Shown here: piece by piece, positions 1 through 10,728 of the stretch
Layout: each line of letters begins with the position of its first letter
Numbering within the stretch: position 1 is the stretch's first letter
From: Ailanthus altissimus
Lineage: Eukaryota > Streptophyta > Magnoliopsida > Sapindales > Simaroubaceae
Direction: 5' to 3'
Length of the DNA stretch: 64,000 bases
NCBI GenBank assembly: GCA_946807835.1
Contig: OX327684.1
Coordinates: forward strand, 17,012,501 to 17,076,500
The notes under the pieces: generated by a model
Told to the model about the DNA's origin: nothing
Seen by the model: only the letters and a program-made list of their open reading frames with translations
Databases searched by the model: none
Position numbers and translations under genes: made by a program

Positions 1-1
1 G

Positions 2-238
2 ACTAGAAAGATAGAACGACGAATAGAAGTTTATCTGTTTGTAGGCTACCCTAAAGGCACAAGAAGAGGTTTGTTTTATAGTCCTCAAGAAAAGAAAGTG
101 ATTGTATCGACAAATGCCACTTTTCTTGAAAATGATTATATATTAAACTACAAACCTCACAGTAGAATTGTACTGGAGGAAATGCTTTCTGATCAGATCA
201 GACCTTTACCACCGACAGTTAGTGAACGACAAAGTTAG
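2..238 (+). pseudogene. Ty1/copia integrase C-terminal fragment
   Basis: Frame 2 is open from the window edge to a TAG at 236-238. It reads as the C-terminal, SH3-like tail of a copia integrase, with the typical run FVGYPKGTRRGLFYSP followed by a stretch on flanking residues and VLEEM. The rest of the integrase lies left of the window. The RT that follows is in a different frame, so the polyprotein is broken by at least one frameshift. The family match is by recognition of motifs, not by a search. Confidence 0.8.
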
Positions 239-379
239 GTAACCACCAATTAGATTAGAACACCTTGGAACCTCTATGTAGTGAGAGGATAGTAAGACTA
301 CCTTCTCGTTACAGAGATGAGGGAAAGGCACAAGTAGTTGTGTCAGATACAAGCCAAGATGATCTATTGACATATAGAC

Positions 380-840
380 ATGCAATGGAAGATTCTGATA
401 AAGAAAAATGGCAAAAAGCCATGAACTAAGAAATGGAGTCTATGTACTCCAATTCAGTCTGGGAACTTGTAGATCCACCTGAAGATGTTAGGCCCATTGG
501 ATGTAAATGGATCTTCAAGAAGAAAAGAGGCATGGATGAAAAAGTAGAGACTTTCAAAGCAAGATTAGTGATAAAGGGTTATACCCAAAAAGAGGAAGTC
601 GACTATGAGGAGACTTTCTTGCCAGTAGCCATGCTCAAATCTATTCGTATTCACTTGTCCATTGCTGTATATCTTGATTATGAGATATGGAAAATGGATG
701 TCAAGATAGCCTTTTTGAATGGCTATCTTGAAGAGAGCATCTACATGGTGCAACCAGAGGTGTTCGTGGCAGAAGGCCAGGAGCAGAAAGTCTGCAAATT
801 GCTTAAGGACTTAAGCAAGCTTCAAGGTCTTGGAACTTAA
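380..840 (+). pseudogene. Ty1/copia reverse transcriptase, N-terminal part
   Basis: This segment reads as the start of the copia reverse transcriptase: VWELVDPP, GCKWIFKKK, KARLVIKGYTQ, VDYEETFLPVA and the finger/palm stretch MDVKIAFLNGYLEE. The longest stop-free piece is 433-840; a TAG in the same frame lies just upstream at 427-429. Near 805-840 the frame shifts, so the expected LKQASR-type motif is garbled, and the protein resumes in another frame from about 850. Enzymatically dead as it stands. Confidence 0.85.
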
Positions 841-849
841 GATTTGATA

Positions 850-1928
850 AGACAGTTAAATCTTATGGTTTCGAGCAAAATATTGATGAACCTTGTGTAT
901 ACAAGTACATCAAGAACAAAAAGGCAATTTTCCTAGTACTTTATATGGATGGCATTTTACTCATTGAGAATGATGTGGAAACATTATCCAACATGAAGAA
1001 ATGGCTGGCCGAGAACTTTCAAATGAAGGATTTAGGAAAGGCAAGTTATGTCTTTGGGATCCAAATTATTCGGGATCGCAAGAATAGACTATTAGTACTG
1101 TCTCAAGTATCGTATATTAATAAAGTGCTTATGCAATTTTCGATGCAAAATTCTAAGAAGGGTCAATTACCGACTCGACATGAAATTGTTCTTTCTAAAG
1201 AGCAGTGTCCTAAGACACCTCAGGAGGAAAAAGATATGAGACGGGTTCCCTATGCCTCGGCAGTTGGCATCTTTATGTACGCTATGTTATACACGAGGCC
1301 TGACATTTGCTATGCAGTGAGAATAGTCAGTCGTTATCAATTCAACCCTGGATTGGCTCACTGGATTGCGGTAAAACACATTCTCAAGTATCTTCAGAGA
1401 AGGAGAAACTATATGCTTGTGTATTCAGGTGGAGACCTGAACCCCACTAGTTATACTGATTCTAATTTTCAATCAGATAAAGATAATCGAAAGTCGACAT
1501 CTGGGTCAGTGTTTACTCTTGGTGGTGGAGCCATAGTATAGAGAAGTATAAAATAATCCAGTACTGTTGATTCAACCATAGAGGCTTAATATATAATAGC
1601 TTGCGAAAAAGCTAAAGAAGCAGTATGACTTAGGAAGTTCCTCACTGATCTGAAAGTTGTTCTAAACATGGATAAACCATTGACCATTTACTGTGACAAT
1701 AGTGGGGCAGTGGCAAATTCAAAGGAACCCAGGAGCCACAAGAAAGCAAAGCATATAGAGAGAAAGTATCACTTGATTAGGGAAATAGTGCATAGAGGTG
1801 ATGTGATAGTCATGAAGATAACGTCTAAAAATAATCTTGCAGACTCGTTAACCAAGACATTACCGACTAGGTCGTTTGAGAGTCATATGGAGGCAATGGG
1901 TTTAAGAGACATGTCTCACCTGCTTTAG
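850..1928 (+). pseudogene. Ty1/copia reverse transcriptase C-terminal part and RNase H
   Basis: Frame 3 carries the RT catalytic box as YMDG (near 943-954), where copia elements normally have YVDD, so the second catalytic aspartate is lost. It continues through CTRPDICYAV-like text (here YTRPDICYAV) to the DSNFQSDKDNRKSTSG motif. Several in-frame stops between 1539 and 1640 break the RNase H start. From 1668 the RNase H end is open: CDNSGAVANSKEPRSHKK, HIERKYH and LADSLTKTLP, ending in a stop at 1926-1928. This RNase H type resembles that of the elements at 39987 and 53378, so they may be one broad lineage. Confidence 0.87.
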
Positions 1929-1931
1929 AGC

Positions 1932-1942
1932 AAGTGGGAGAT
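1932..1942 (+). other. Polypurine tract of the first copia element
   Basis: AAGTGGGAGAT lies directly before the LTR start TGTTAGGG and right after the RNase H stop. This is the normal place for plus-strand DNA priming in LTR retrotransposons. Confidence 0.8.
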
Positions 1943-3544
1943 TGTTAGGGATAATGCCCTAAAAGCATGTACTTGTATTATTTTTATAAAATTAATAAAG
2001 TTGCAATTTTATACTTGATGAATGTTTATAATTTTATGACATAAATATCAGAAAATCCCTTGTTTATTTATGTAATCATAACTTTAGTATATAATTGTTA
2101 TATACAAAAGGATTAAAGTTATGGATAATAAACAGAAAAAGTCCGTAATAAATTAATTAAAGTTTGGGATCTTTAATTAAATATTACTAATGCAGTCCAC
2201 AAACATTTAAAATGTAGTGATCTTATCCGGATCACTAATGTAGTAACATTATAATGGAGGCACTATATATAATATGACTATATTGGACTAGACCAGACAT
2301 AGTTTGAATTCTTATGTAAAATACCGTTGTTAATTAAGAATTCAAATAACGTCAACCGATGATCATATGCTGATTAACCTTAATCCTGAGTGATCATAAA
2401 CTCTTGTTTGTGTCATTATGTCATTTAAAATATTCGTTACGGTTTGTTTAAAGAACAGACTAAAAACTTGTATTTTGGTGGCATTGTCAGATAAACGGTT
2501 GGAAATATGATTTACAGATATGAAATCCATTCATTCTTAATGGAAGTTAGAAAGAAGGTTCTCTTAAGGGTTAATTCTAGAACTGAACGGTTAGAGCGTT
2601 CAATTTGTAATAATGTTACAAATTAACTGTTCAATGGTGAATTAATAGTACTTAAAGATAAAGAAATAATTAGATGGGTAAAACGGTAATTAGCCTAACT
2701 CTAATTATGAACCATCTATGAAGGGTTAAATTATATGTAGTGATTAAATCAATGGACTGCTATAAGGTTTTTGAGTAAATTATATCTACAATTTCAAGAG
2801 TGCAATTCTAAGTTTTTAGTGGAATAACACTGGAATTAATAAATTAAATTAAATTAATTAAAGAGTTTAATTAATTATTTCAAATTTATTGAAGTTTGAA
2901 ATTGTAGGTTCATAAGTTTTTAATACCACATCTTTCGTTATTAAAGTGAACAACTAAAAAAGATTGTGTTATTACACAAATTATTAGTGTTAAAAAAAAA
3001 TAGTTTTCAAATACGTATAGTTTATATTTGGATAAAATTAATTAATTAAGAATTAATTAATATAGATAAGATCTTATCCAAATATAATTAAATATTTAAT
3101 TTAAGAAATTAAATAAATAAAATCTTAAGGATAATTTTTAAAATTATCAAAAAGATTTTAATTTTAATTTTAGTATTTTTCTTTTATTAAAAGACTAATA
3201 ATGCTCAAATGTTGAGTATTATATGTTAACCACAAAGAGTAAGATTCTATGTGATTTACATGAATTAGGTCTCTTTTTAAGAGATAATAATTTAATTGGT
3301 AAATGTTATTAATTAAATTATTACCAATTAAATTATTATTTTAAAATAAAAAGATTAGTATAAATAAAACACAACACACATATGTGAAAAACGCAGAATA
3401 TGTATTTTCTTTAGAGAAGAAAAAAAAAAAAAAGCCACTCTTTTTATCACTATAGAACAAAAAGCTTGGTTTGGAATCTTTTGGTAGAAGAAAACTCTGT
3501 GTGAATTCAAAGTATGTTCTTGTTAAATTTTATTTACTTTAACA
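1943..3544 (+). mobile_element. 3' LTR of a Ty1/copia element (right end approximate)
   Basis: The LTR starts with TGTTAGGG directly after the polypurine tract. It is very AT-rich and holds a TATAAATA box at 3359-3366, followed by a purine-rich stretch typical of an R region. I place the end at the CA of TTTAACA near 3544 because HSP70-related sequence begins shortly after. The 5' LTR lies outside the window, so neither the end nor a target-site duplication can be confirmed. No gene is seen in it. Confidence 0.65.
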
Positions 3545-3586
3545 TTAAATTCATATATTTATAAGATCCTTAAATAAAAAATATTT

Positions 3587-4790
3587 TTATTCTACTGCAT
3601 TATAAATGTTATAACAATAAAACTTTTCAACAATTTTAGCCTTCCTCAAACATGTATCAACTTTCTTGATACCCTTCCTGATGAGATCAATATTGAGCTC
3701 CTCAAATTTTGCCCGTGTGATTGTCAAAGAGAAATCAATATTCTCATATAAAGAATCAATCTCTATTGTAGTTTGAGAAGTGGATGAGAGAGTTCTCTTT
3801 GCCCTCTCACAAGCGGCCATCAATCTTTGAAGAGCTCATGGGCTATTACAGATATCTCTCCTGTGCTTCCTCTTAAACTCCTGAACAAAATAATTCACCA
3901 TTTTATTATCAACATCTTCACCGCCAAGATGATTGTCTCCGGCAACGGCCTTCACTTTGAAGATGCTCTTTTTGATGGTAAGCAAAGACACATCAAAGGT
4001 ACCGCCACCCAGATCAAAAATCAGCACATTCTTTTCACCAACACTGGAGGCCTTCCTGTCAAGACCATAAGCAATGGCTGCTGCAGTGGGCTCAGTTATG
4101 ATTTTCAAAACATTAAGCCTAGCGATCTTCGCGGCATTCTTGGTGGCCCGACGTTGAGCGTCAGTGAAGTAAGTCGGAACAGTGACCACTGCGTTCTTCA
4201 CATCTGAGCCAAGGTATTCCCCTGCAATCTCACGAATCTTGGCGAGCAGCATAGAAGAGATTTCTTCGGCAGCGATCTGTTTCTTTCGACCCTTGTATTT
4301 CACCACAATCTTTGGCTTGTCATCCAGGCCAGCAATGACTTCGAATGGACAGAGTTTGATATCGTCTTGAACAGACACATCACTGAACTTCCTTCCAATC
4401 AACCTCTTAGCATCTGCAGTAACAATAAATCCCCAATTTCAGAACCATTGTTATCAACATAGTTTCGCCCTAGGGATCTTTCTGGTTCCTAGGTTTGCTC
4501 TAAAATCAGAAAAACTTAAAAACATGCAAAGCAAAATGAAATTATTGACTCAAGTTAAGTGTCAATGAATGCTGACCGAAAATGGTGTTGGTGAGGTTCC
4601 GGGCAACCTGGTTCTTGGCGGCGTTGCCAACAAAAGGCTCATTGTCGGTGAATGCCACGTAAGACGGCGTCGTTCTGTTACCTTGATCATTGGCTATGAT
4701 CTCCACCCTGTCGTGCTGCCACAAACCAATGCAAGAATACGTGGTCCCTAGATCAATCCCGATAGCCAATCCCTCTTCTTTTCGGGCCAT
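3587..4790 (-). pseudogene. HSP70: Cytosolic HSP70 pseudogene, N-terminal half only
   Basis: Exon 1 runs from the ATG at 4788-4790 down to 4577 and has the family signature [11 protein letters not shown] 163-bp intron (4414-4576, GT donor, AG acceptor) splits an Asp codon, the usual place for the single intron of plant cytosolic HSC70 genes. Exon 2 (4413 downward) has [26 protein letters not shown], the phosphate loop [12 protein letters not shown] and GEDVDNKMV, all nucleotide-binding-domain motifs. A TGA at 3836-3838 replaces an expected Arg codon. The frame then resumes with [11 protein letters not shown] and SLYENIDF, and homology stops near 3640. About 345 of roughly 650 residues remain: the ATPase domain is incomplete and the substrate-binding domain is absent. 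The next feature downstream is a copia LTR, so the 3' half was probably lost with that insertion or a deletion at it. Confidence 0.93.
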
Positions 4791-4950
4791 TTTCTGACCG
4801 AAGTCGGAGAAATGAACGTAAGGAAAATTACTTTCTTAGAGCAAAAGAAATCAAAGAAATGTTCTATGTTTGTAACTGGAGCAAATAAATGTGTTGTTTC
4901 TTACTAACAATGGAGCGGGTCTTGGGCTCTACGTTGAGTTAGGGCCCAGA

Positions 4951-4986
4951 TATATAAGAGTTCGGGAGCGTTATTCGGGAATCTTC
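4951..4986 (-). promoter_or_regulatory. Heat-shock element and TATA-like box of the HSP70 pseudogene
   Basis: At 4974-4986 the sequence TTCGGGAATCTTC is a perfect three-unit heat-shock element (TTC-nn-GAA-nn-TTC). A TATA-like stretch lies at 4951-4958, between it and the HSP70 start codon at 4790, on the correct side for minus-strand transcription. That would give a 5' UTR of about 130 bases. This is the expected design of a heat-inducible HSP70 promoter. It suggests the pseudogene may still be transcribed after heat stress, which the sequence alone cannot show. Confidence 0.7.
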
Positions 4987-5108
4987 CTTGATTGTTCGAG
5001 GAATTTTCAGGATTCATTTGAGAATGACGGAGATGTGTATGAGTATGCCTGAATTTTGAGGACGTGCATTGGGCGCTTACGCGGACGATCCGCGTAGCGT
5101 TAGCCATC

Positions 5109-5331
5109 AAGTTACTGGGTTACTTGGTGGAAATTCTAGAGGAAGCTGCCTGTGCTGCACCGCCGAGTGCCGCACCGCCGAGTGCCGCACTGCCGAGTGC
5201 CGCGTACAATTAAGCAATTTTAAATATGATTTATTTCGGCTAGTTTCCTTGAGCACAACTGATAATAAAGCCCTTCAGGCATAGGCTAGAATGTAAAGCC
5301 CGGGTTAATTGAGGCGATAATCCTTTTACTT
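5109..5331. repeat. Duplicated host block A1 (paralogous to 31118-31187 and 47749-47875)
   Basis: The left part (GTTACTTGG, GCTGCCTGTG, AATTAAGCAATTTT) matches 31118-31187. The right part (CACAACTGATAATAAAGCCC, GGCTAGAATGTAAAGCCC, GCGATAATCCTTTTACTTT) matches 47755-47875. The two halves are adjacent here but separated by the viral integrant in the other copy. This copy also has a 15-bp tandem repeat that the other lacks, and the other has about 42 extra bases before GCGATAATCC. No gene is recognisable. Confidence 0.8.
5157..5201. repeat. Three tandem copies of a GC-rich 15-bp unit
   Basis: The unit GCACCGCCGAGTGCC occurs at 5157-5171 and 5172-5186, and with one change at 5187-5201. It lies at the point where the paralogous block at 31170 has none, so it arose or was gained in this copy only. 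Its composition stands out from the AT-rich surroundings and resembles the GC cassettes in several LTR elements of this window. Confidence 0.9.
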
Positions 5332-5336
5332 TTTAT

Positions 5337-5781
5337 TGTTGAATAAAAATGTCAATGGATGAAAAAATTACTATAATTAAAATCTCATATTAAATTATTA
5401 AAAAATAATAATATTAGAAGCGTACTTAAATTTATAGAGACGTAGAAAAATTGAGATTAATGTCTTCCACATTTAAATATCTTTTTTATGAGAGAAAAGT
5501 TGCTGTCACTCACTGATGAGATGTGAATAAATAATACGTTAAAATTTAAATTAGGGACTTCAACTTATTATTTATAGTATTTTATTTTATTTTAGCCCAT
5601 TATAAATATAAAATAAAATAACTAAGTCTTTACACATTAAAGTCCATACCATACGTAATACCCTAAAGTTCAATAATAAATAAATTTTATTTAATCATTT
5701 TTAATAGGTAACAAAATAGATAGCCAATAATGTGCAATTAATTGATATATGTAGGCCTACTTTAATATATAATACCCAACA
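5337..5781 (-). mobile_element. Left LTR (3' LTR) of the copia element at 5337-10350
   Basis: It starts TGTTGAATAAAAATG and ends ATACCCAACA. It aligns along its length with 9907-10350 (TGTTGGATAAAAATT to ATACCCAATA) but with many differences, showing an old insertion. No gene in it. Confidence 0.85.
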
Positions 5782-6180
5782 ATCTTCCACTTGGACTACA
5801 TATGTCACTTTATAATTGTACATTACTAAATAACTTTATGAGTTTAATATTTATTATCTTAATAAAAGACATCTCTTAACAATCTGGGTCATCAATTATA
5901 CTAATATAGAATCAAAGCGATCTTCGTTATCCTTTTATGTAACTAGACCCATCAATGGTCACATACATTAATATAATCAATGACATAGATTAAGTATGGA
6001 TGTGTAGCATAAAAATTTCATGCAACATGATCCCTTAACATGCCTAGTTCCAACTGGTCCTATTTTATAACTCATAAAAGTTCAACAATATACTTTCAAA
6101 ACTTTATGCAAAACTACAATTGAAAGAATATAACTTTATTTCATAGTTTTCAATAAATAAACAAATAGCAATACTTTAGT

Positions 6181-6906
6181 TTGATCAGAAAATATGTCAA
6201 CTGTAATTGAACATCAAGAAACAAACTCCCACTATAAAAGTATATCATCAAGATGAACCATACCCATACGAGCTACATGCTTATAAAACACCTTAGGTGG
6301 TACATTATTGGTAAGCGGATCCGCAATTATTAAGTTTGTAATAATATGTTCAATAGACACCTGAAGATTCTGAACTTTCTCTTTAACAACAAGATACTTG
6401 ATGTATATGTGCTTTGATTTTGACGAGCTTTTGTTGTTCTTAGAATATAACTCAGCGACTTTATTATCACAATTTATTCTCAATGGTCTCTCAATGCCAT
6501 CGATAATTTTTAGCCCAATGATAAAATTTCACAGCCATATTGTTTGATCAAAAAATATATCAACTGTAATTAAACATCAAAAAACAAACTCTCACTATAA
6601 AAGCATATCATCAGGATGAACCACACCCATACGAGCCACATGCTCATAAAACACCTTAGGTGGTACATTATTGGTAAGCGGATCCGCAATCATTAAGTTT
6701 GTAATAATATATTCAATAGACACTTGAAGACTCTGAACTCTCTCTTTAACAACAAGATACTTGATGTATATGTGCTTCGATTTTGATAAGCTTTTGTTGT
6801 TTTTATAATATAACTCAGCGGCTTTATTATCACAATTTATTCTCAATGGTCTCTCAATGCCATCGACAATTTATAGTCCAGTGATAAAATTTCACAACCA
6901 TATTAC
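6181..6906 (-). repeat. Tandem duplication of a 363-bp RNase H segment
   Basis: Positions 6181-6543 and 6544-6906 are two head-to-tail copies of the same segment, starting TTGATCA and ending in a CATATT stretch. Each contains an 83-codon open frame of copia RNase H (6232-6483 and 6595-6846). The copies differ at scattered sites. Such a duplication inside a dead element probably arose by unequal exchange or slippage after insertion. Confidence 0.92.
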
Positions 6907-7260
6907 TTGATTTAATGCCTCATAGTAAGCTATAAATTCTGCTTCTATAGTGGATGAAGTTACGAGTGTTTGCTTGACACTCTTCCATGACACAACTCCC
7001 CCAGCCACTAGGAAGACATAGCCTGAAGTGGATCTTCTACTACAAGACAATCAGAAAAATCAGAGTTTGAATACCTAATTATCTCTAAATGATCTGATCT
7101 TCGATATATGAGCATGTAATCTTTTGTTCTTTGTAGATACCACATAACCATTTTTAACTGCTCTCCAATGATCCATTCCTGGGTTACTTAGATATCTGCC
7201 AAGCATTCCAACTATATAAGTAATATTCGGACGCGTATAAACTTGAGCATACATGAAAAT
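6232..7260 (-). pseudogene. copia RT C-terminus and RNase H, with duplicated RNase H tail
   Basis: Read on the minus strand, 7260-7080 gives a YTRPN (for YTRPD) motif and the SNPGMDHWRAVK stretch of the RT end. 7030-6900 gives the SSTIEAEF core of RNase H. 6846-6595 gives INCDNKAAELYYKNNKS, KSKHIYIKYLVVKERVQ and ADPLTNNVPPKVF. A second copy of this last part follows at 6483-6232. Frames are broken between segments. RNase H degrades the RNA strand during reverse transcription. This copy is inactive. Confidence 0.82.
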
Positions 7261-7344
7261 TCTTATGTAAATCCAAATAAAAATCAGATTCTAGTTGTAA
7301 TCTAAAAAATTCAATTGCCTCAACAAGAGTCTTGTTGTCATCAC

Positions 7345-7425
7345 CCATATAGATGAATCTTTTAGCATTAGTTGGTGGTCGGAACCCATATAGATGAATC
7401 TTTCAGCATCAGTTGGTGGTCGGAT
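7345..7425. repeat. Short tandem duplication of about 40 bp
   Basis: The stretch around ACCCATATAGATGAATCTTT, AGTTGGTGGTCGGA occurs twice in a row with small differences. It lies at the junction between gag/protease and RT-end sequence, where the main internal deletion of this element must be. Confidence 0.75.
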
Positions 7426-8335
7426 TCTTAGACAACCCTGCATAGTCACACTTATGTGAGTAGTTGCACTTGTATCTATCCATTAAGTGTGACTAGGTAC
7501 TAAAGCCAAATTAACTTCTGAACAAATAAAGTTGAGAAGTTTACCCTTTTTGTCAAGTCATTTTACATGCTTGGAACAATCCTTCTTTACATGTCCAACT
7601 TTCTTGCAAAAGTAACAAGAGATTTCAGTATTTTGTTTCTTTTGCACCTTAGGCTGTGAAGTTCCAATGTCTGCAGCTCTTTTTCCTTTATTATTCCATT
7701 TCTTTTTCTTGTTGGCAGCATTGTCATTGAAAAAAGTTGCTAAATGAGCACTCTCTATCTTTTCTTATTTTAATCCCTCTTCCTCTTGCACATATTGAGC
7801 TATGAGCTCATTAAGAGTCTATTTCTCTTTTTAAGTGTTATAACTGATCTTAAAATGAGTGTATTGTGCAGGAAGAGAGATCAAGATCAGGTGCACGAGA
7901 ATGTCATCAGAAAACTCTAACTTTAGTGCCTTTAATTTTATAACAAGATTAGACATTTTCATAATGTACTCTCTTATATTTTCTTTGCCTTTATACCGCA
8001 TTGAAACAAGTTTAGACAAAATTGCACTTGTTTCGACCTTTTCATTACCAGCGAATTGGTTTATTATTTAACTTAAGAACTTTTTAGTATTTTCTTCCTC
8101 AGGCACTACGCCCTTGATGATATCTGGAATATAGTATTTTATGATCATCAGACTCATGCGGTTAGAACACTCCTATTTTTCATAAAGTGCCCTTTATTCA
8201 GCATTACTGCTATCAGTAGGGGTGGGAGATTCTTCCATCCGGATTGCATAATCTAGATCCATACACTCAAGCACAATCGTAATGTGCTATTTTCATTTCC
8301 TGAAGTTAGTGCTATTAAACACTAGAATGTTGTTC
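7420..8335 (-). pseudogene. copia gag and protease remnant
   Basis: Reading from 8335 downward, text typical of copia gag appears (INLNNILVFNSTNFRKWK, then KYKGKENIREYIMKMSNLV in the open piece 8019-7831). A CCHC zinc knuckle, CYFCKKVGHVKKDC, lies near 7612-7565. Just downstream, WIDTSATTHIS (near 7480-7440) is the protease active-site region, with Ser where the family has Gly. Gag packages element RNA into particles and protease cuts the polyprotein. Several stops break the frame. Integrase, which should follow, is deleted. Confidence 0.82.
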
Positions 8336-8339
8336 AAGT

Positions 8340-9906
8340 TGATAGATATAGAAGAAGCATTTACTGTATAGAACAAACAAACAAAAAAAACTCACAATTA
8401 ATAGCCATTTAATCATGCATACATATACACACATGACATAAGATATAATAAATTGGGCCATTATAAGATACCAAGCACAACATTGTTATTTAGTCTTTGG
8501 ACAGAAATAACAATTTGTAAACGGTACTCTAAAAACTTGGACAATAAATATTGATAATAGATCTTGCCAATAATACACATTTCTTTGGACTAACATATTA
8601 TATGCATAGAAAATGCTAAAGTTTATCACATATTTACTGTCACATATGTTTATTATCTGGCCAAAAAATAATTTTCCTTTGAGCTGATTATTTTTTGCAT
8701 AAATTTAAAAATAATTATTTAATTTTTTTAATAATACTCACATATTTTAAAATAAATAAATCTACATAAAAAAAAGTCACTTTGATAGCATTTTAATTCA
8801 ATTTAATTTATTTTAAAATACTAGATATCAGTTTGCAGGAGAAGGAAGAAAAATAAAATAAAATAAAGTGATTAAAGTCAAAATCAAAGTCAAATCATGT
8901 CAAAATTAAGACAGGACCAAAATAGGTATGAACCAAAGTAGTTGAGTCAGGTCAAGCCTAATTTTTTTTAATTACTAAAATTTTAAATTTTATCCAATAA
9001 TTTAAACCCAAAATGGGCTTAGGTCCCTCATAACTCACTTGATTTGATTAGTCAAAGTCAAAGTTAAATCATGTTAAAATTAAGACAATACCAAAATGGG
9101 TAGGGACCAAAGTGGTTAGATCAGGTCAAGGCTAATCTTTCATAATTACCGAAATCCTAAATTTTATTCAATAATCTAAACCCAAAATGAGCTCAAATTC
9201 CTCATAACTCGATTTGATTAGTATGTTGGATATAAAAATTTGAACTCGATAAAATTTTTATGAACCATATAAAATTGATCTCATAAATTCTCAAAATTTA
9301 TGAATACTAACTATGACATGCATCACAATTAAAAGAAATCCCATCAAAATTAACATTATTATTTTAAATTTGAACAAATTTTTAACTCCTACCCTTTTAT
9401 TATCCCTTTACATATATATATATTTATGCATTCAATTCAATAAAATTTAAAAAAAAAATTCAGAATTGAATTTTATATGCATATATTGCAAAGGGATGAC
9501 GAAGGCATTTATGAAGATTATTTGAACATACTGCATGCCTGAATCCAATATACATACATCCAATGCAATTAATGCAAATAAATTAAATAAATTTATATGA
9601 TGCAATGGACATATATATTGCATGAAGATCATGCCGAAATCGATGACAATATGAAAATATCGGAGATGAGTACTATTAACGTAATCGGTGCATGCAATCA
9701 ATAAATAAAAAAAGTGTAAAGTAATCAACGCAGATTAAAAAATAAAATTGCTATTCGCCTTTTTTTTTAATATTCCAGAATTAAAATCACATCCCACAAA
9801 ATAATTATTATGGACTGAATTTAAAAATACGTTAAATTAAAAATAATTAATTTGATACATAAAATTTTCTTTTAATGATTCAACATGAAACTATTTTAAT
9901 ACTATT
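8340..9906 (-). other. Leader region of the copia element; no gene
   Basis: This lies between the gag start (about 8335) and the right LTR (9907), so on the minus strand it is the 5' leader. It is AT-rich and holds a 174-bp tandem duplication (8868-9222). A primer binding site beside the LTR is at best strongly decayed. An open frame at 9447-9728 shows no recognisable domain and I treat it as chance. Confidence 0.6.
8868..9222. repeat. Tandem duplication, period about 174 bp
   Basis: Two adjacent copies share AAATCATGT, AAAATTAAGACA, GGACCAAAGT, AGGTCAAG, AAACCCAAAATG and CCTCATAACTC in the same order. The AAATCATGT anchor sits at 8892 and 9066. The copies differ at many positions, so the duplication is not recent. 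Confidence 0.85.
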
Positions 9907-10350
9907 TGTTGGATAAAAATTTTAATTGATAAAAAAATTATTATAATCAAGATCTCATGTTAAATCATTAAAAAAAATAGAATTGAAAATGTCTTGAATC
10001 TATGAAAATGTAAAAAAATTGGGGTTAATGTCTTTCACATCTAAATCTTTTTTTTATGAGAAAAAAGTTATCGTTATTCACTGATGGGATGTGAATAAAT
10101 AATACGTTGAAGTTTAGATTGGAGACTTCAACTTATTATTTATAATATTTTATTTTATTTTGATCTATTATAAAAATAAAATAAAATAACTGGGTCTCTA
10201 CATATTAAAGTCTATATTATACGTGATGCCTTAAAATTCTAATAATAAATAAATTTTATTCAATCACTTTTAATAAATAATAAAATAAATAATCAATAAT
10301 ATACAATTAATTAATATATATAAACTCACTTTAATATACGATACCCAATA
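9907..10350 (-). mobile_element. Right LTR (5' LTR) of the copia element at 5337-10350
   Basis: Starts TGTTGGATAAAAATT and ends ATACCCAATA, paired with 5337-5781. It is followed by the target duplication TCTAT at 10351-10355. Confidence 0.85.
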
Positions 10351-10495
10351 TCTATATACTGTATGCATTCACAATTACAATTTCTTTTGAGGGAGTAACA
10401 TTATAGTATTATACATATAAATTAATTACTGTATTGCTACATACAAACACAGTTTTAACCGTGAAATAATTAATATCCAGATTAACTTATAAATT
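10351..10495. repeat. Duplicated host block A2 (paralogous to 47870-48000)
   Basis: The string TGACAATTACAATTTC at 47890 corresponds here to TTCACAATTACAATTTC. Both copies continue with ATTATAGTATTATACATA, then TAAATTAATTA and CCAGTTTTAAC-like text (here ACAGTTTTAACC), up to TAATTAAT. After that point the two copies diverge. No gene seen. Confidence 0.8.
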
Positions 10496-10728
10496 TAGTT
10501 TCGCTGTAAAAGTTTTAACTTTTTGTTTTAAAAAAAAAAAGTAGGCTACAATTCTCAACTAATATCAAATTTTCAAATTTAAGTATTTTTTATTATTTTA
10601 TTAGTGTTGGTCACCTCATCGTTATATTGTAATAAATTTATGACACAAAAGGTTAAAACTTGTAATATGATGATGTATTCATCCACATTCTTCTAAAAAA
10701 TATTCTTCTCCTTCATGATAGTTTATTA
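10496..10728. other. AT-rich stretch, nothing recognised
   Basis: No open frame or repeat boundary is recognised between the duplicated block and the next LTR element. Confidence 0.5.

Larger units (their letters stand above)
5337..10350 (-). mobile_element. Old, deleted Ty1/copia retrotransposon
   Basis: A pair of direct LTRs (5337-5781 and 9907-10350, clearly diverged) encloses gag, protease, RT-end and RNase H remnants read on the minus strand. The polypurine tract is at 5782-5792 (minus-strand AAGTGGAAGAT). The flanking duplications are TTTAT (5332-5336) and TCTAT (10351-10355). The paralogous uninterrupted site near 47871 reads TTTCTATATG, which confirms a 5-bp duplication of TCTAT with one later change. 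Integrase and most of RT are missing, so the element was deleted internally. Confidence 0.88.

Noticed and set aside
3827..4207. Plus-strand open frame of 126 codons
   Set aside because: Antisense shadow of the HSP70 coding sequence, as are 4182-4370 and 4569-4751.
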